Of a DNA stretch of 34,810 nucleotides, positions 1 to 9,400 are shown in pieces (position 1 is the first letter of the stretch; each line of letters starts with the position of its first letter). This DNA comes from Actinomycetes bacterium (GTDB taxonomy: Bacteria; Actinomycetota; Actinomycetes; Mycobacteriales; Mycobacteriaceae). The DNA lies in the NCBI GenBank assembly GCA_022601135.1, contig JAHZJB010000102.1:1-34810 (forward strand), written 5' to 3'. The translations under genes were made by a program, and so were the position numbers. The notes below the pieces were generated by a model, which had not been told where the DNA came from, ran no database searches, and worked only from the letters and a program-made list of their open reading frames with translations.

Positions 1-1602
1 CTTGATCTCGTCGGCCACCCCGATCACCGCGCATTCGGCCACCGACGGGTGGGAGGCGAGCACTTCCTCGATCGCGCCCGTCGACAACCGGTGTCCGGCA
101 ACGTTGATGACGTCGTCGATTCGGCCCATCACGAACAGATAACCGTCCTCGTCGAAGCGGCCACCATCGCCGGTCAGGTAGTAGCCGGGGTGTTCGGACA
201 GATAGGAGGCCTCGAACCGCTCCGCGGCATTCCACAGAGTGGGCAGCGTGCCGGGTGGCAACGGCAATCTGATGCAGATGGCGCCCTCTTCGCCGACTGT
301 GCAGCCATGTCCGTCGTCGTGCAGGATCCTTACGTCGTAGCCCGGCATTGGAACGGAGGGAGATCCTGCTTTGATCGGAAGTTTTTCGGTGCCCATGGGA
401 TTGGCTGCGATCGGCCAGCCCGTCTCGGTCTGCCACCAATGGTCGATCACCGGAATGTCGAGTTGTTCGGTGGCCCATTGGTAGGTGTCTGGATCGAGGC
501 GCTCTCCGGCCAGGAACAGATACCGCAGCGCCGAGAGGTCATGGTCGGCCAGGTACGTGCCTTCCGGGTCCTCCTTGCGAATCGCCCGGATCGCCGTTGG
601 CGCGGTGAACAATGCCTTCACCCTATGGTCGCCGGCAACTCGCCAGAACGCGCCGGGGTCGGGAGTCCCGACGGGTTTTCCTTCGTAGAGCACGGTCGTC
701 GCGCCCATCAGCAGCGGCCCGTACACAATGTATGAGTGGCCGACCACCCATCCGACATCGGAGGCGGCCCAGAACACTTCGCCGGGAGCGATGTCGTAGA
801 TGTGCCGCATGCTCCACAACAATGCGACTGCGTGCCCGCCATTGTCACGGACGATTCCCTTGGGCTTGCCGGTGGTTCCCGAGGTGTAGAGCACATAGAG
901 CGGGTCGGTCGCGGCGACGGGCACAGCCGCGGCGGGGCTGGCGCTCGCCATCGCCTCGGCCCAATCCAGGTCGCGCCCTTCGATGAGGTCGCTACGAAGC
1001 TGATCGCGTTGCACCACAACGCAATACTGCGGTGGATGCTCGACCATGCCTATCGCGGCATCGAGCATCGGCTTGTACTCGACCTCCCGCTTCGGTTCGA
1101 TCCCGCAGGATGCGGACACAATCACCTTGGGGCCGATGTCGTCGATGCGTACCGCCAGTTCATGCGGGGCGAATCCACCGAAGACCACGGAGTGCACCGC
1201 GCCGAGCCGAGCGCAGGCCAGCATGGCAATGATGGCCTCGGGGATCATGGGCAGGTAGATGATGACGCGGTCGCCCTTGCCGATGCCGAGGCCGCGCAGC
1301 ACGCCGGCGAACCGCGCCGTGTGGTCGAGTAATTCGGCGTAGGTGTAGGTGCGCTCGGTGTCGGTCAAGGGTGAGTCGTAGATGAGCGCGGCTTGGTCGG
1401 CCCGTCCGGAGTTGACGTGGCGATCCAGCGCGTTGGCGCAAGTGTTGAGCTCGGCATCGGGAAACCAGCGGTAGAACGGTGGATTACTGTCGTCGAGGAT
1501 TCGCTCAGGAGGCAGGGTCCAGGTGACGGCGGTGGCGGCTTCGGCCCAGAAGGCCTCGGGGCCGGTGATGCTGGCGTCGAACAGATCGCGGTACCTGGGC
1601 AT
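1..1602 (-). CDS. prpE: Propionyl-CoA synthetase (acetyl-CoA synthetase family), 3' end outside window
   Basis: Converts propionate (or acetate), ATP and CoA to the acyl-CoA through an acyl-adenylate; cytosolic. The frame is open from ATG at 1602 to the left edge (534 codons; the family is about 630), so only the C-terminal part, including the usual catalytic lysine, is off-window. Visible motifs: P-loop YTSGTTGKPKG (residues 239-249), SDVGWVVGHSYIVYGP, the signature DHWWQTETGWP, then YLTGDGG and the hinge GRIDDVINVAGHRLST. The stretch ICIRLPLPPGTLPTLWN resembles PrpE/ACSS3 more than Acs, so propionate is the more likely substrate. It diverges from the hydrolase at 1640 with only 37 bp between start codons, so the two promoters must overlap. 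Family confidence is high; PrpE versus Acs is moderate. Confidence 0.9.
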   Translation of the reverse strand, partial: MPRYRDLFDASITGPEAFWAEAATAVTWTLPPERILDDSNPPFYRWFPDAELNTCANALDRHVNSGRADQAALIYDSPLTDTERTYTYAELLDHTARFAGVLRGLGIGKGDRVIIYLPMIPEAIIAMLACARLGAVHSVVFGGFAPHELAVRIDDIGPKVIVSASCGIEPKREVEYKPMLDAAIGMVEHPPQYCVVVQRDQLRSDLIEGRDLDWAEAMASASPAAAVPVAATDPLYVLYTSGTTGKPKGIVRDNGGHAVALLWSMRHIYDIAPGEVFWAASDVGWVVGHSYIVYGPLLMGATTVLYEGKPVGTPDPGAFWRVAGDHRVKALFTAPTAIRAIRKEDPEGTYLADHDLSALRYLFLAGERLDPDTYQWATEQLDIPVIDHWWQTETGWPIAANPMGTEKLPIKAGSPSVPMPGYDVRILHDDGHGCTVGEEGAICIRLPLPPGTLPTLWNAAERFEASYLSEHPGYYLTGDGGRFDEDGYLFVMGRIDDVINVAGHRLSTGAIEEVLASHPSVAECAVIGVADEIK

Positions 1603-1639
1603 AGCAGCACCGTAGACCTTTCCGATTAGTCTCAGGGGC

Positions 1640-2506
1640 ATGACGAACCAACCTCCGCCGATCAATGATGTCCGCAGAAGTCATGTCTACGCGCGAGGGG
1701 TCCGGTTCCATGTGACGGAGGCGGGCCCGGCCGATGGCCGCCCCGTGCTGGCGTTGCACGGCTGGCCCCAGCACCACTGGGTGTATCGGGATCTCCTGGC
1801 CGACCCGCCGCCCGGCTTGCGCATCATTGCGCCCGACCTTCCGGGATACGGGTGGTCAGGTCCGGCTCCGCACCGTTGGGCGAAAGAAGACGTCGTCACC
1901 GACCTGGTCGCGTTACTGGACGCCCTTGGTCTGGACCGGGTGCTTCTCGTCGGCCACGATTGGGGCGGCTTTCTTGGTTACTTGTTGACGCTGCGGGTGC
2001 CTGAGCGCATCGACGGCTATCTGGCTCTGAACATCGCACATCCGTGGGTGCCGCCGAAAGTGATGGCGCGGCATGCCTGGCGGTTCCTGATGTACCAGCC
2101 GCTGATCGCGATCGCCGGGGTACCGGTCCAGCGGCGCACCGGTTTTCTGGAGCGTGCCTATCGGCAAGCCTCGGAGATCGACGCGACGACGGCGCGGGTG
2201 TACACCGAGAGCTTCCGAGATCCCGTGGTGGCCCGAACTGCCCGGGACACTTACCGGACGTTCCTGTTCCGCGAGATCCCGCGGATGGTGCGCGCCGGCG
2301 AGCGACGGCGGTCGACCGTGCCAACGCGCGTTCTGTTCGGCAAGGACGACGCCGCGATTGCCCCGGAGCTGGCCGCGGCCGAGACGGCGCTCGCCGACGA
2401 TTACACCGTGGAATACGTCGACTCCGGGCACTTCATCGCCGACGAGCGCCCGGACCTGGTTCGCGCCAAAGTGATCGCCCTCGCCGAGGAGACCGCCGTT
2501 CGATAG
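1640..2506 (+). CDS. Alpha/beta hydrolase, epoxide hydrolase/haloalkane dehalogenase-like
   Basis: A 288-aa single-domain alpha/beta hydrolase. The oxyanion-hole motif HGWP is at 40-43. The nucleophile elbow GHDWGG (105-110) has Asp107 where esterases carry Ser, which marks the epoxide hydrolase/haloalkane dehalogenase branch that forms an Asp-ester intermediate. A likely acid lies in FGKDD (233-237) and the general-base His264 in SGHFIADERPD. Residues about 130-215 form the helical cap; the paired cap tyrosines typical of epoxide hydrolases were not firmly placed, so the substrate is unknown. There is no signal peptide, so it is probably cytosolic. It is divergent from prpE. The ATG at 1640 fits the start of the conserved domain. 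Confidence 0.88.
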   Translation: MTNQPPPINDVRRSHVYARGVRFHVTEAGPADGRPVLALHGWPQHHWVYRDLLADPPPGLRIIAPDLPGYGWSGPAPHRWAKEDVVTDLVALLDALGLDRVLLVGHDWGGFLGYLLTLRVPERIDGYLALNIAHPWVPPKVMARHAWRFLMYQPLIAIAGVPVQRRTGFLERAYRQASEIDATTARVYTESFRDPVVARTARDTYRTFLFREIPRMVRAGERRRSTVPTRVLFGKDDAAIAPELAAAETALADDYTVEYVDSGHFIADERPDLVRAKVIALAEETAVR

Positions 2507-2609
2507 CACGAGACCCTGCGGGCGGCGGGAGACTTGCTCGGTGTAGCTATAAACCCTGATCGCTGCCGCCGCTCAACGCTCGGTGGCCACAGTGCGGCAC
2601 GGAGGCGGG

Positions 2610-2876
2610 TTACGTAATGGGCGGGGCCACGACGCCGGCTGCACGGGCGCTGGCCAGCATTTGATCCCAGATACGTTCGCCGACCACGACCAGTGCCAGG
2701 GCGCCCACGAGCGCGCCCGCGGAGGCCGTCCAGTATGCCCACGCTGAATGGACTCCGGGTGAGGCCAACAGCAATACCCCCACGGTGACTACAAAAATGA
2801 CGGCAAGCGCAGTGCGTCGGGAGCTGCGCAGCATCCGATCGCTGGTCCGTTGCGGTGTTTCTCTTTGTCCGGCCAT
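2610..2876 (-). CDS. Small two-helix membrane protein, hypothetical
   Basis: Product of 88 aa. A basic N-terminus (residues 1-21) precedes two hydrophobic segments at about 22-39 and 50-66, then a short tail, consistent with a helical hairpin in the inner membrane. I do not recognise a family. The ATG at 2876 was chosen because a GTGGAG Shine-Dalgarno-like sequence lies just upstream; an in-frame start at 2984 would add 36 residues of low-quality sequence. It stands alone between the convergent hydrolase and the tRNA locus. The hydrophobic pattern supports a real gene but no function can be assigned. Confidence 0.6.
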   Translation of the reverse strand: MAGQRETPQRTSDRMLRSSRRTALAVIFVVTVGVLLLASPGVHSAWAYWTASAGALVGALALVVVGERIWDQMLASARAAGVVAPPIT

Positions 2877-3125
2877 GACTCCACGGTGCGGGCACTGGCT
2901 AAGAGACTGTTCGCCTGCGCCTGTGGAAAACCTATGAGTGTTAAGCAAATTCGTTGTAGAACCGATACTTTGGATAAGTTGCACGCGGGTCGAGCGCCTC
3001 TCGTTTCCCCATCACGCAAGCGGGCGTGGCTGTGTGACGTACAAGCCGCTCGCAGGCGGTGCTGGGTTGCATGCGCCGGACGGCGGGAGGGGAGATTCGG
3101 GCTCAAGTACCCTCTGATCTGCAAC

Positions 3126-3199
3126 GCCCCCATAGCCCAATTGGCAGAGGCAGCGGACTTAAAATCCGCCCAGTGTGGGTTCGAGTCCCACTGGGGGCA
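3126..3199 (+). tRNA. tRNA-Leu (anticodon UAA), short variable loop
   Basis: The cloverleaf folds fully. Acceptor GCCCCCA (3126-3132) pairs with TGGGGGC (3192-3198), discriminator A at 3199. The anticodon stem GCGGA/TCCGC encloses loop CTTAAAA, giving anticodon TAA after U33. The T arm is GTGGG/CCCAC with loop TTCGAGT. The D arm is three base pairs with an extended AATTGGCAGA-type loop, as in leucine/serine tRNAs. The variable region is only five nucleotides (CCAGT), whereas leucine tRNAs normally have a long arm. CCA is not encoded. It would read UUA, a very rare codon in such a GC-rich genome. Confidence 0.88.
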
Positions 3200-3291
3200 C
3201 AGGGAAAGTGCAGCTAGCGATGCTGGCAGTGCAGATTGCTTGCCGCTGTTAGCGGTTTCGGCATCGGGCGAGGAAGACATTCCCGGACCCA

Positions 3292-4041
3292 TCAGGATCG
3301 GATGCACTCGATGATCACCGCAGGTGGGTAGTTCAGGTAGTCGTCCCAGTAGTCACCCTCGTCGCAGGCCTCGGGTGCGGCGGAAAGTTCCGGCATGTGG
3401 ACGACGAAGTCCCGGAACCCTGCTTCCCGGAGCGCGGATTCGTACGCCTCGAACGGCAGGTAGTAGTTCTCGATTACCAGAGGTCCATTGTCGAGCAGGG
3501 CGGTCAGCTCGATTGGTGCTCCGTCGTAGGCGGTGTCGGCCAACGTTATCCGGAATCCGTATTTGCGGTAATCGGGAACGCGCCCAAAGGAGTAAAGATC
3601 CGGGTTGGTCGTGATGCTGACGAACCGGCCGCCAGGCCTGACGCGGCATGCCAGGCCACGACACATCTTGGCGAGTTCATCACGATCTCGCGCGTACACC
3701 AACAGGTAAGCCGCGACAGCGATGTCGAAGTCCTGCTGCGGCACTGTTTCCCGAGCGTCGGCAACCGAGTACTCGATGCCCAGCGGTTCACGAGCTTCCT
3801 GGTCACGGGCCAGGCCGATCATCTTCGCTGAGATGTCGAAGCCCACCACGGGATCGGCGCCGGCACCCCGAAGGATGCGGGTGTAGTCGCCGGCGCCGCA
3901 GGCGACGTCGAGGACTTTCTTGCCCGTCACGTCGCCGATGCGTTTCAAGAACGAGTAAGCCTCGATCCTGGATCGCACAGGTATCGCCTTGGTCTTCTTG
4001 TACTGCTCGGCGGTGTCGCTCTGGTTGTAGTCGATGACCAT
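3292..4041 (-). CDS. Class I SAM-dependent methyltransferase
   Basis: A 249-aa cytosolic methyltransferase. Motif I, VLDVACGAGDYT (43-54), forms the SAM-binding loop; an acidic residue after strand 2 (GFDIS) and SVADARE fit motifs II and III; DIAVAAYLLVYARD is the motif IV region; VRPGGRFVSIT is post-motif. The length is typical of small-molecule methyltransferases. The ATG at 4041 follows AAAGGA at good spacing. It lies 41 bp downstream of the CoA-ligase gene on the same strand, so the two are probably one transcript and the substrate may be a carboxylic acid or its CoA ester (inference). The chemical target (O, N or C) cannot be told from sequence. Confidence 0.85.
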   Translation of the reverse strand: MVIDYNQSDTAEQYKKTKAIPVRSRIEAYSFLKRIGDVTGKKVLDVACGAGDYTRILRGAGADPVVGFDISAKMIGLARDQEAREPLGIEYSVADARETVPQQDFDIAVAAYLLVYARDRDELAKMCRGLACRVRPGGRFVSITTNPDLYSFGRVPDYRKYGFRITLADTAYDGAPIELTALLDNGPLVIENYYLPFEAYESALREAGFRDFVVHMPELSAAPEACDEGDYWDDYLNYPPAVIIECIRS

Positions 4042-4082
4042 GTGGCGTCCTTTTTCTCATCCGGCTCACTTGGTTGCACCCA

Positions 4083-5570
4083 TCAATGAGCAGTCTCGTC
4101 TTCGAGCAGGTCGGCGCGCTTGAGCTTACCGCTGTCGGTCAGTGGGAGCGCTGAGCGCAGGTGAATCCGAGCGGGCATCTTGTACTCGGCGATGCGTTGT
4201 GCGAGAAACTCTTTCAGCTTAACCACCGAAACCGAGCGTTTAGAGCGTGGCACCACGAATGCGACCGGAACCTGACCCTCGTCGGGGTCAGGCACACCGA
4301 TGACGGCTGCAATTGCCACATCGGGATGGTGGTTGAGTGCGGACTCGACCTCGCCGGGCCAAATCTTGGAGGTGCGGCGAACGATGACGTCCTTAATTCT
4401 GCCGGTGAACCACCACACTCCGTCGCTGTCTTGGGTCCCGAGATCGCCGGTCCGTAACCACCCATCTGCCAGCGTGGCAGCAGTGAGCTCCTCGTCCCGC
4501 CAGTATTTCTGCATGACCATCGGCCCGGCGACAAGCAGCTCACCGGTCTGTTCGTCGACTCGAAGCCGCGCGCCGCCGACGGGCCGTCCAATACAGCCCT
4601 GCCCCTCGGTCCCGGGTTCGAGTTGCACGGTCAGCCAGATCGCCTCGGTCATGCCGTATCCAACGCCGATCGGTAACCCGCTGATACGGCGGAACTCGCG
4701 GTGCACTCCCGCGGGAACCGTGTCGCCTCCGGTGTAGACCCCGCGCAGCGAAGTGAACCAGTCCCGGCTCACCCCGGGCAGGCGCAAAAGCTGGGCCAAC
4801 ACGTCGATGTGGGTGCAGATCAAGGTAGGTCGATTAGTAGTCAGAGCGTGCACATAGCGCTGGGCGTCGAATCCGGAGTCCAGCGCGACAGTGCCCCCCG
4901 CCAGCAGGGTTGCGAACGTGGCGATGTATCCGCTGACATGCACCAGTGGTTCGACAACCTGCACCACGTCATCGGGTCGGATATCGCCGAGTGCCTCGGA
5001 AGTACTGGTCAACATGGCCAATGCGGAGCGGTGGGTGTGCACCACACCTTTCGGCCGGCCGCTCGACCCGGAGGTGAAGAAGATAACGGCGGGAGGCTGT
5101 GCGATATCCGGCGTGGAGCCAGCCGCTGGGTAAGGCTGTTCAAGCAGTGAGTCGTACGGTTCGCTGTTAGGGGCGGCGGCGCCATGGCCGACGGTGATCA
5201 CTCTGACGTCGCGCAACACCGACTCGTCAACGGCATTGACCAAGGCATCCTGACTTGCGTGAGTCACCAACCATCGGGGGCCGGCGCTACGCAGGGCCCG
5301 CTCCAGCTCAGGTGCGGCGTAGCGGGTATTGAGCGGGGCCGCGATCGCGCCAACGGAAAAACACGCGAGATAGCACGTCACTAATTCAACGCAGTTTGGC
5401 AGCAAGAGCGCCACGCGCTCGCCGGCCAACCGATCGGCACGCATCGCCATGCCCAATGCGTCAGCTGCTGCCCCGAGATCCCGGTAATTCCAGCTACTGC
5501 CCTGGTAGGTCAGTGCGGTCGAATCGCCGCCCACAGATCCCTCGTTAAGCAAGCAACCCAACTTGACCAC
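4083..5570 (-). CDS. AMP-binding acyl/aryl-CoA ligase (ANL superfamily, FadD-like)
   Basis: A 495-aa adenylate-forming ligase that activates a carboxylic acid as acyl-AMP and transfers it to CoA. In order: TSGSSGRPKG P-loop (166-175), GYGMTEA (304-310), TGDLG (374-378), hinge GRIKDVIVR (390-398) and the C-terminal lysine motif LTDSGKLKR with Lys482. Length matches short FadD and benzoate/coumarate-type ligases; there is no carrier-protein domain. The GTG start at 5570 is supported by GGGAGG seven bases upstream. It is followed by a methyltransferase gene 41 bp downstream. The upstream region carries nested inverted repeats (5599-5664), suggesting a dedicated regulator not encoded nearby. Acid substrate unknown. 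Confidence 0.88.
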   Translation of the reverse strand: MVKLGCLLNEGSVGGDSTALTYQGSSWNYRDLGAAADALGMAMRADRLAGERVALLLPNCVELVTCYLACFSVGAIAAPLNTRYAAPELERALRSAGPRWLVTHASQDALVNAVDESVLRDVRVITVGHGAAAPNSEPYDSLLEQPYPAAGSTPDIAQPPAVIFFTSGSSGRPKGVVHTHRSALAMLTSTSEALGDIRPDDVVQVVEPLVHVSGYIATFATLLAGGTVALDSGFDAQRYVHALTTNRPTLICTHIDVLAQLLRLPGVSRDWFTSLRGVYTGGDTVPAGVHREFRRISGLPIGVGYGMTEAIWLTVQLEPGTEGQGCIGRPVGGARLRVDEQTGELLVAGPMVMQKYWRDEELTAATLADGWLRTGDLGTQDSDGVWWFTGRIKDVIVRRTSKIWPGEVESALNHHPDVAIAAVIGVPDPDEGQVPVAFVVPRSKRSVSVVKLKEFLAQRIAEYKMPARIHLRSALPLTDSGKLKRADLLEDETAH

Positions 5571-5598
5571 GGCCCAACCTCCCTACCTGAAGTGCGAT

Positions 5599-5664
5599 TC
5601 TTGCCGAAACTGAGGTTGTGCTCGAAAATTCGGCAAGACTTCGCGCATAAGTTCAGTTTCGGCA
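5599..5664. promoter_or_regulatory. Nested inverted repeats upstream of the ligase-methyltransferase pair
   Basis: Two overlapping perfect inverted repeats share their left arm. TCTTGCCGAA (5599-5608) pairs with TTCGGCAAGA (5629-5638). TGCCGAAACTGA (5602-5613) pairs with TCAGTTTCGGCA (5653-5664). The GCCGAA core thus occurs three times within 66 bp, 30-95 bp upstream of the GTG at 5570 and on the far side of the exonuclease start. This layout fits an operator with alternative half-site pairings (inference); no cognate regulator is adjacent. Confidence 0.5.
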
Positions 5665-5797
5665 GGCGCTTTCCGCCGTCGCAGCATCGGCGAGACGTTC
5701 AGCAGACGCACAGCTTTGGCTATGTCAACGTTCAGATCGCTATCGCAGAGTAGACCCGGGAAGAAAAGAGGACGTGGCTGAAGGAGGGCGCTCCCTC

Positions 5798-6388
5798 ATG
5801 AGAGAGTTGGTATTCCTCGACACCGAATGCACCGGTCTGCAGTTCGATGCCGAAATCTGGGAACTCGCCGCGATACGTCGTCACGCTGACGGGTCACAAT
5901 CACGTCTTCACCTGTTCGTGGAACACGACACAGCAAAGGCGCACCGTCTGCCCGAACCGTTCCACTCCGACTATGACGCGCGCTGCCCGGTCGACCCCGG
6001 CGATCTCGTGCCTCAGCCGGAGGCGGTCAGGAAGATCATGGAGTTTATTGGTAACGACGCCATCGTGGTCGGCGCAGTACCGGCGTATGACAGTCAACGT
6101 CTTGCGGTGTTGTTCGATCGCCACCACATGCGCACACCCTGCTGGCTGTACACCGTCGTCGACGTCTGCGCCCTTGCCGCTGGCCGGCTTCGCGCTCAGG
6201 GTGAGCCTATAGAGTTTCCGGTGTGCATCGACCGGGTCGCCCATCGACTGGGCATCGACCCCCGCCGGTACTCCCGCCACACGGCGCTTGGTGACGCGTT
6301 GTTCGTGGAAGCCATCTTCGACCGTTGCGTCGGGCTCGCTCAGCCCGCCGGGATGTCGGCTGGGCCCGAGGCCGTGTTGGCTGGCTAG
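5798..6388 (+). CDS. DEDDh-type 3'-5' exonuclease domain protein
   Basis: A 196-aa protein with the RNase T/DnaQ exonuclease fold. ExoI motif FLDTECTGL gives Asp8 and Glu10, ExoII AYDSQRL gives Asp98, and ExoIII HTALGD gives His161 and Asp166, completing the DEDDh set that binds two metal ions and removes nucleotides from 3' ends. It is close to a bare exonuclease domain with no fused polymerase or BRCT domain. ATG 5798 is preferred because AAGGAGGG lies about nine bases upstream; a GTG at 5774 is in frame but its purine run is too close. It converges on the helicase gene at 6494. Substrate (DNA or RNA) is unknown; a shared role with the helicase is only an inference from position. Confidence 0.85.
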   Translation: MRELVFLDTECTGLQFDAEIWELAAIRRHADGSQSRLHLFVEHDTAKAHRLPEPFHSDYDARCPVDPGDLVPQPEAVRKIMEFIGNDAIVVGAVPAYDSQRLAVLFDRHHMRTPCWLYTVVDVCALAAGRLRAQGEPIEFPVCIDRVAHRLGIDPRRYSRHTALGDALFVEAIFDRCVGLAQPAGMSAGPEAVLAG

Positions 6389-6480
6389 TTGCGAATCTTG
6401 CCCGCGCTAGACTCGACGAGCTGCCCGACTTTCTCACTGCCGAGGGCCACGATCGCCGGCATCAGAGCGGTTTGTGCCAC
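6385..6480 (-). CDS. Possible short ORF after the helicase gene (doubtful)
   Basis: A 31-codon frame (GTG at 6480, or ATG at 6462 giving 25 aa) fills the gap between the convergent exonuclease and helicase genes; its stop overlaps the exonuclease stop. The peptide (ending VGQLVESSAGKIRN) has ordinary protein-like composition. However, the GGAG sequence sits directly against the GTG and is too far from the ATG, so initiation is poorly supported. It may be a relic or chance frame. Confidence 0.15.
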   Translation of the reverse strand: MAQTALMPAIVALGSEKVGQLVESSAGKIRN

Positions 6481-6493
6481 CTCCAGGCGCGAA

Positions 6494-9400
6494 TCACGCG
6501 ACTGCGGCGGCGAATGACTGATAGAGATCTCCGGGCAGCGGGGTGTGCAGCTCCCAGGTGATGGCCATCGGCTTCTCGCCAACATGGTTGCGGTAGGTAG
6601 CCGGGCCGAGGAACCAGAACGCGCGATCGTCGGTGCGCAGCCGGGTGAACAGCATGATGGAGTGGCCGTCGCGTTCGTGGTTGCGGTAGCGCAGACCGGT
6701 TTCACTGTCGGCCCGGGTGATGGACTGGCTTTCCCAATGAATGAGCCGCGGGCTGATGGCGTAGTCGCGGTAGCGGGTGGTCGGTGAGAAGTTGCCGCCG
6801 CTCTTGTCGAGGGTGAACGCCAGCAACTCGGCGTTGGCGTCCTTGGCTTCGTAGACACCGGTCTGCCAGGGGGCGACCCTGGCCCGATCGCCAATTCCGA
6901 AGGCGGCCATGATCTCGATGCGCGAGTAGCGGGCATGGATCTGGAGCGGAACATCGGGGTGCATCGGGAGATCGCCGTGCAGGTGGTCCACCCGCTCGTC
7001 GAGTTCTACCAGCAATTGCGCCAATTCGGCACGCACCTGCGGGTGTGACCACAATAGATCGACGCCAGCCCGCAATGAGTGCTCCTTGGTGAGCACCTGG
7101 TCGCCGAGGCTGGCGACGATCATCCGTACCAGACGACGTTCACGCTCCGGCATCGCCGCAATGTTGGGCGGGACGGCCGATTCCAGGAGTCGGCGGTAGG
7201 TCTCGATACGTTCGTCGTCATCGACGTGCAATAGCCGTCCGAGTGCTTTGCGCAGCGGCGCTTCGTGCGGGCCCGCGGGGGCAACCGCCACACCCGCCGC
7301 CTGGCATAGATCCGACCAGCCCCGGCTCCCATCGTACACATCGGGCAGGTCGAGCCCGGACTCCTCGAGGTACTGCGAGAGTGTCACGTCGGGGTAGTTG
7401 GCGTGCACCATCCGCAGTTCCTCAACGCGGGCTGGCCACCGCGAGTGAATCGCATCCCGCAGGCTGCGAAGTACGATCGAGGAGGCCTTTTGGTCCAAGT
7501 GCATGTAGCACCCTGCGGGCAGGAACGGAAAGCCCTGCTGCACAGAGCGTTCGATGTCGCGACGTGTGCCTCCCAGTAGGGCGCGGTAGCGCCGATCGAA
7601 GCGGAACTCCCGACGGTGGGTGCCGACGAAGTCCAAGACGGCACAGAAGCTCTTGTCATTGGAGCGCCGCAGTCCGCGGCCGAGTTGTTGGAGGAAAAGT
7701 GTCGGGCTTTCAGTAGGCCGTAACATCAGCAAGGTGTCCACCGTGGGGACGTCGACGCCCTCGTTGAAGAGGTCGACCGAGAAGACGGCCCGAATCGTCC
7801 CGGCGGCGAGGTCTTTTAGCGCTGCGGACCGGTCGGCCGGCGAGCTGTCTCCCCAGACGGCGACGGAAGGCAGACCGTGCTTGGTGAAGTGGGCCGCCAT
7901 GAATTGGGCGTGCTGGATGCTGACGCAGAAGCCGAGAGCGCGCATGGTGGCGGGATCATCGGCGAGACGGGTCACATTCTGGATGACGGTGCGGGCCCAG
8001 GCGTCGGTACTGGTGTACAGGTTGCTCAGGGCTGCGACGTCGTAGCCTTGACCGCGGCGCCATGGGATGCCGGTGAGGTCAAGCCCGTCATGGATGCCGA
8101 AATACATGAAGGGGCACAGGCGTTGCTGGTCGATGGCGTCCCAGAGTCGAAGCTCTGCGGCGATGCGGTCGTCGAACCAGTGCAGGATCGACAAATCGTC
8201 GCTGCGTTCGGGTGTTGCTGTCAGCCCTAGGAGTTCACGGGGTTGGACGTGGTCGAGCAGTTTCCGGTACGACGGGGCGGCTGCATGATGGAACTCGTCG
8301 ACGATTACGAAGTCGAAGTGCTCGGGCGCGAGGTCCTCGAGGTTGGCCGCGTTGAGGCTCTGGACCGAGGCGAAGACATGTTCGAAACCTTGCGGCCGGG
8401 AACCGCTGATCCACTTCTCACCAAACGAGGCGTCACGAATGGCATACCGGAAGGTGGCCAGGCTCTGATCAAGGATTTCATTGCGGTGAGCGACGAACAG
8501 CAGTCGCGACCTGGGTAGTTCGTTGCGCAGGCGGGCGTAGTCGACGGCAGCCATGACGGTCTTTCCGGTGCCGGTGGCAGCAACAAGCAGATTGCGGTGA
8601 TGACCGCGGCGGCGCGATAGCGAGATCTTGTCCAGGAGGCGTTCCTGGAAGGGTTCCAGACGAAGCTCGATAGGGCTGAGGATGACGTCCGGCCCGGTGT
8701 CGATACGGCCGGCCCGCTGGCTCTCCGCGTCAAACTCGGCGGCATTAAAGGGGACGAAATCGGGACTTTGCCAATAGCTTTCGAAGACCGCCTCAAATTT
8801 GGCGAGGATGTCGGGGTTGCGTGCGGCCGAGGCCCGCACATTCCATTCCAAGCCGGTGACTTGCGCGGAATGGGTGAGGTTGGAAGAACCCACGTAGGCA
8901 GTCGAGAAACCGCTGCGTCGTTGGAAGATCCACGCCTTGGCGTGCAGCCGGGTTGTGCTGACGTCATAGGAAATACGGACCTGGGCGCCGTGTTCTGTGA
9001 GCTGCTGGAGGGCAGCCCGCTCGGTGGAGCCGGTGTAGATGGTGGTCAGGACGCGCAGCGGTTTTCCGCGTTCGCAATGCCGGCGCAGCGAGGACATCAG
9101 CGGGTTGATGCCGCTGCGGCGGATAAAGGCCATGAGGACGTCAATACCGTCGGCGGACTCGATCTCGGCATCGAGTTGGTGAAGCAGGCCCGGCTCACCG
9201 GGTGCGTTGGTGAGCAGGGTGGTGTCCAGCAGCGGGATGAGCGGCTCGGCGATCGGTTGTGATGTGCCATCGGGCCGGCGCTCGAGGATCGCGTGCAGAA
9301 TCGTCCCGGGCTCAACAGGCGTTTCTTCGAGCTCGCCGTCGACGATCTTCGCGAGCCTCGCGATGAGGTCGCGGGCGACCTCGATACCCACCTGGACACG

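Noticed and set aside
49..1629. Several + strand frames across the prpE gene
   Set aside because: They are antisense to a continuous acyl-CoA synthetase frame with intact motifs and show shadow-like composition.
5030..5050. GTGTGCACCACAC-like palindrome resembling the arms of the DUF559-flanking repeat
   Set aside because: It lies within the ligase coding frame, shares only the outer six bases, and lacks the CAGATCGC part and loop.
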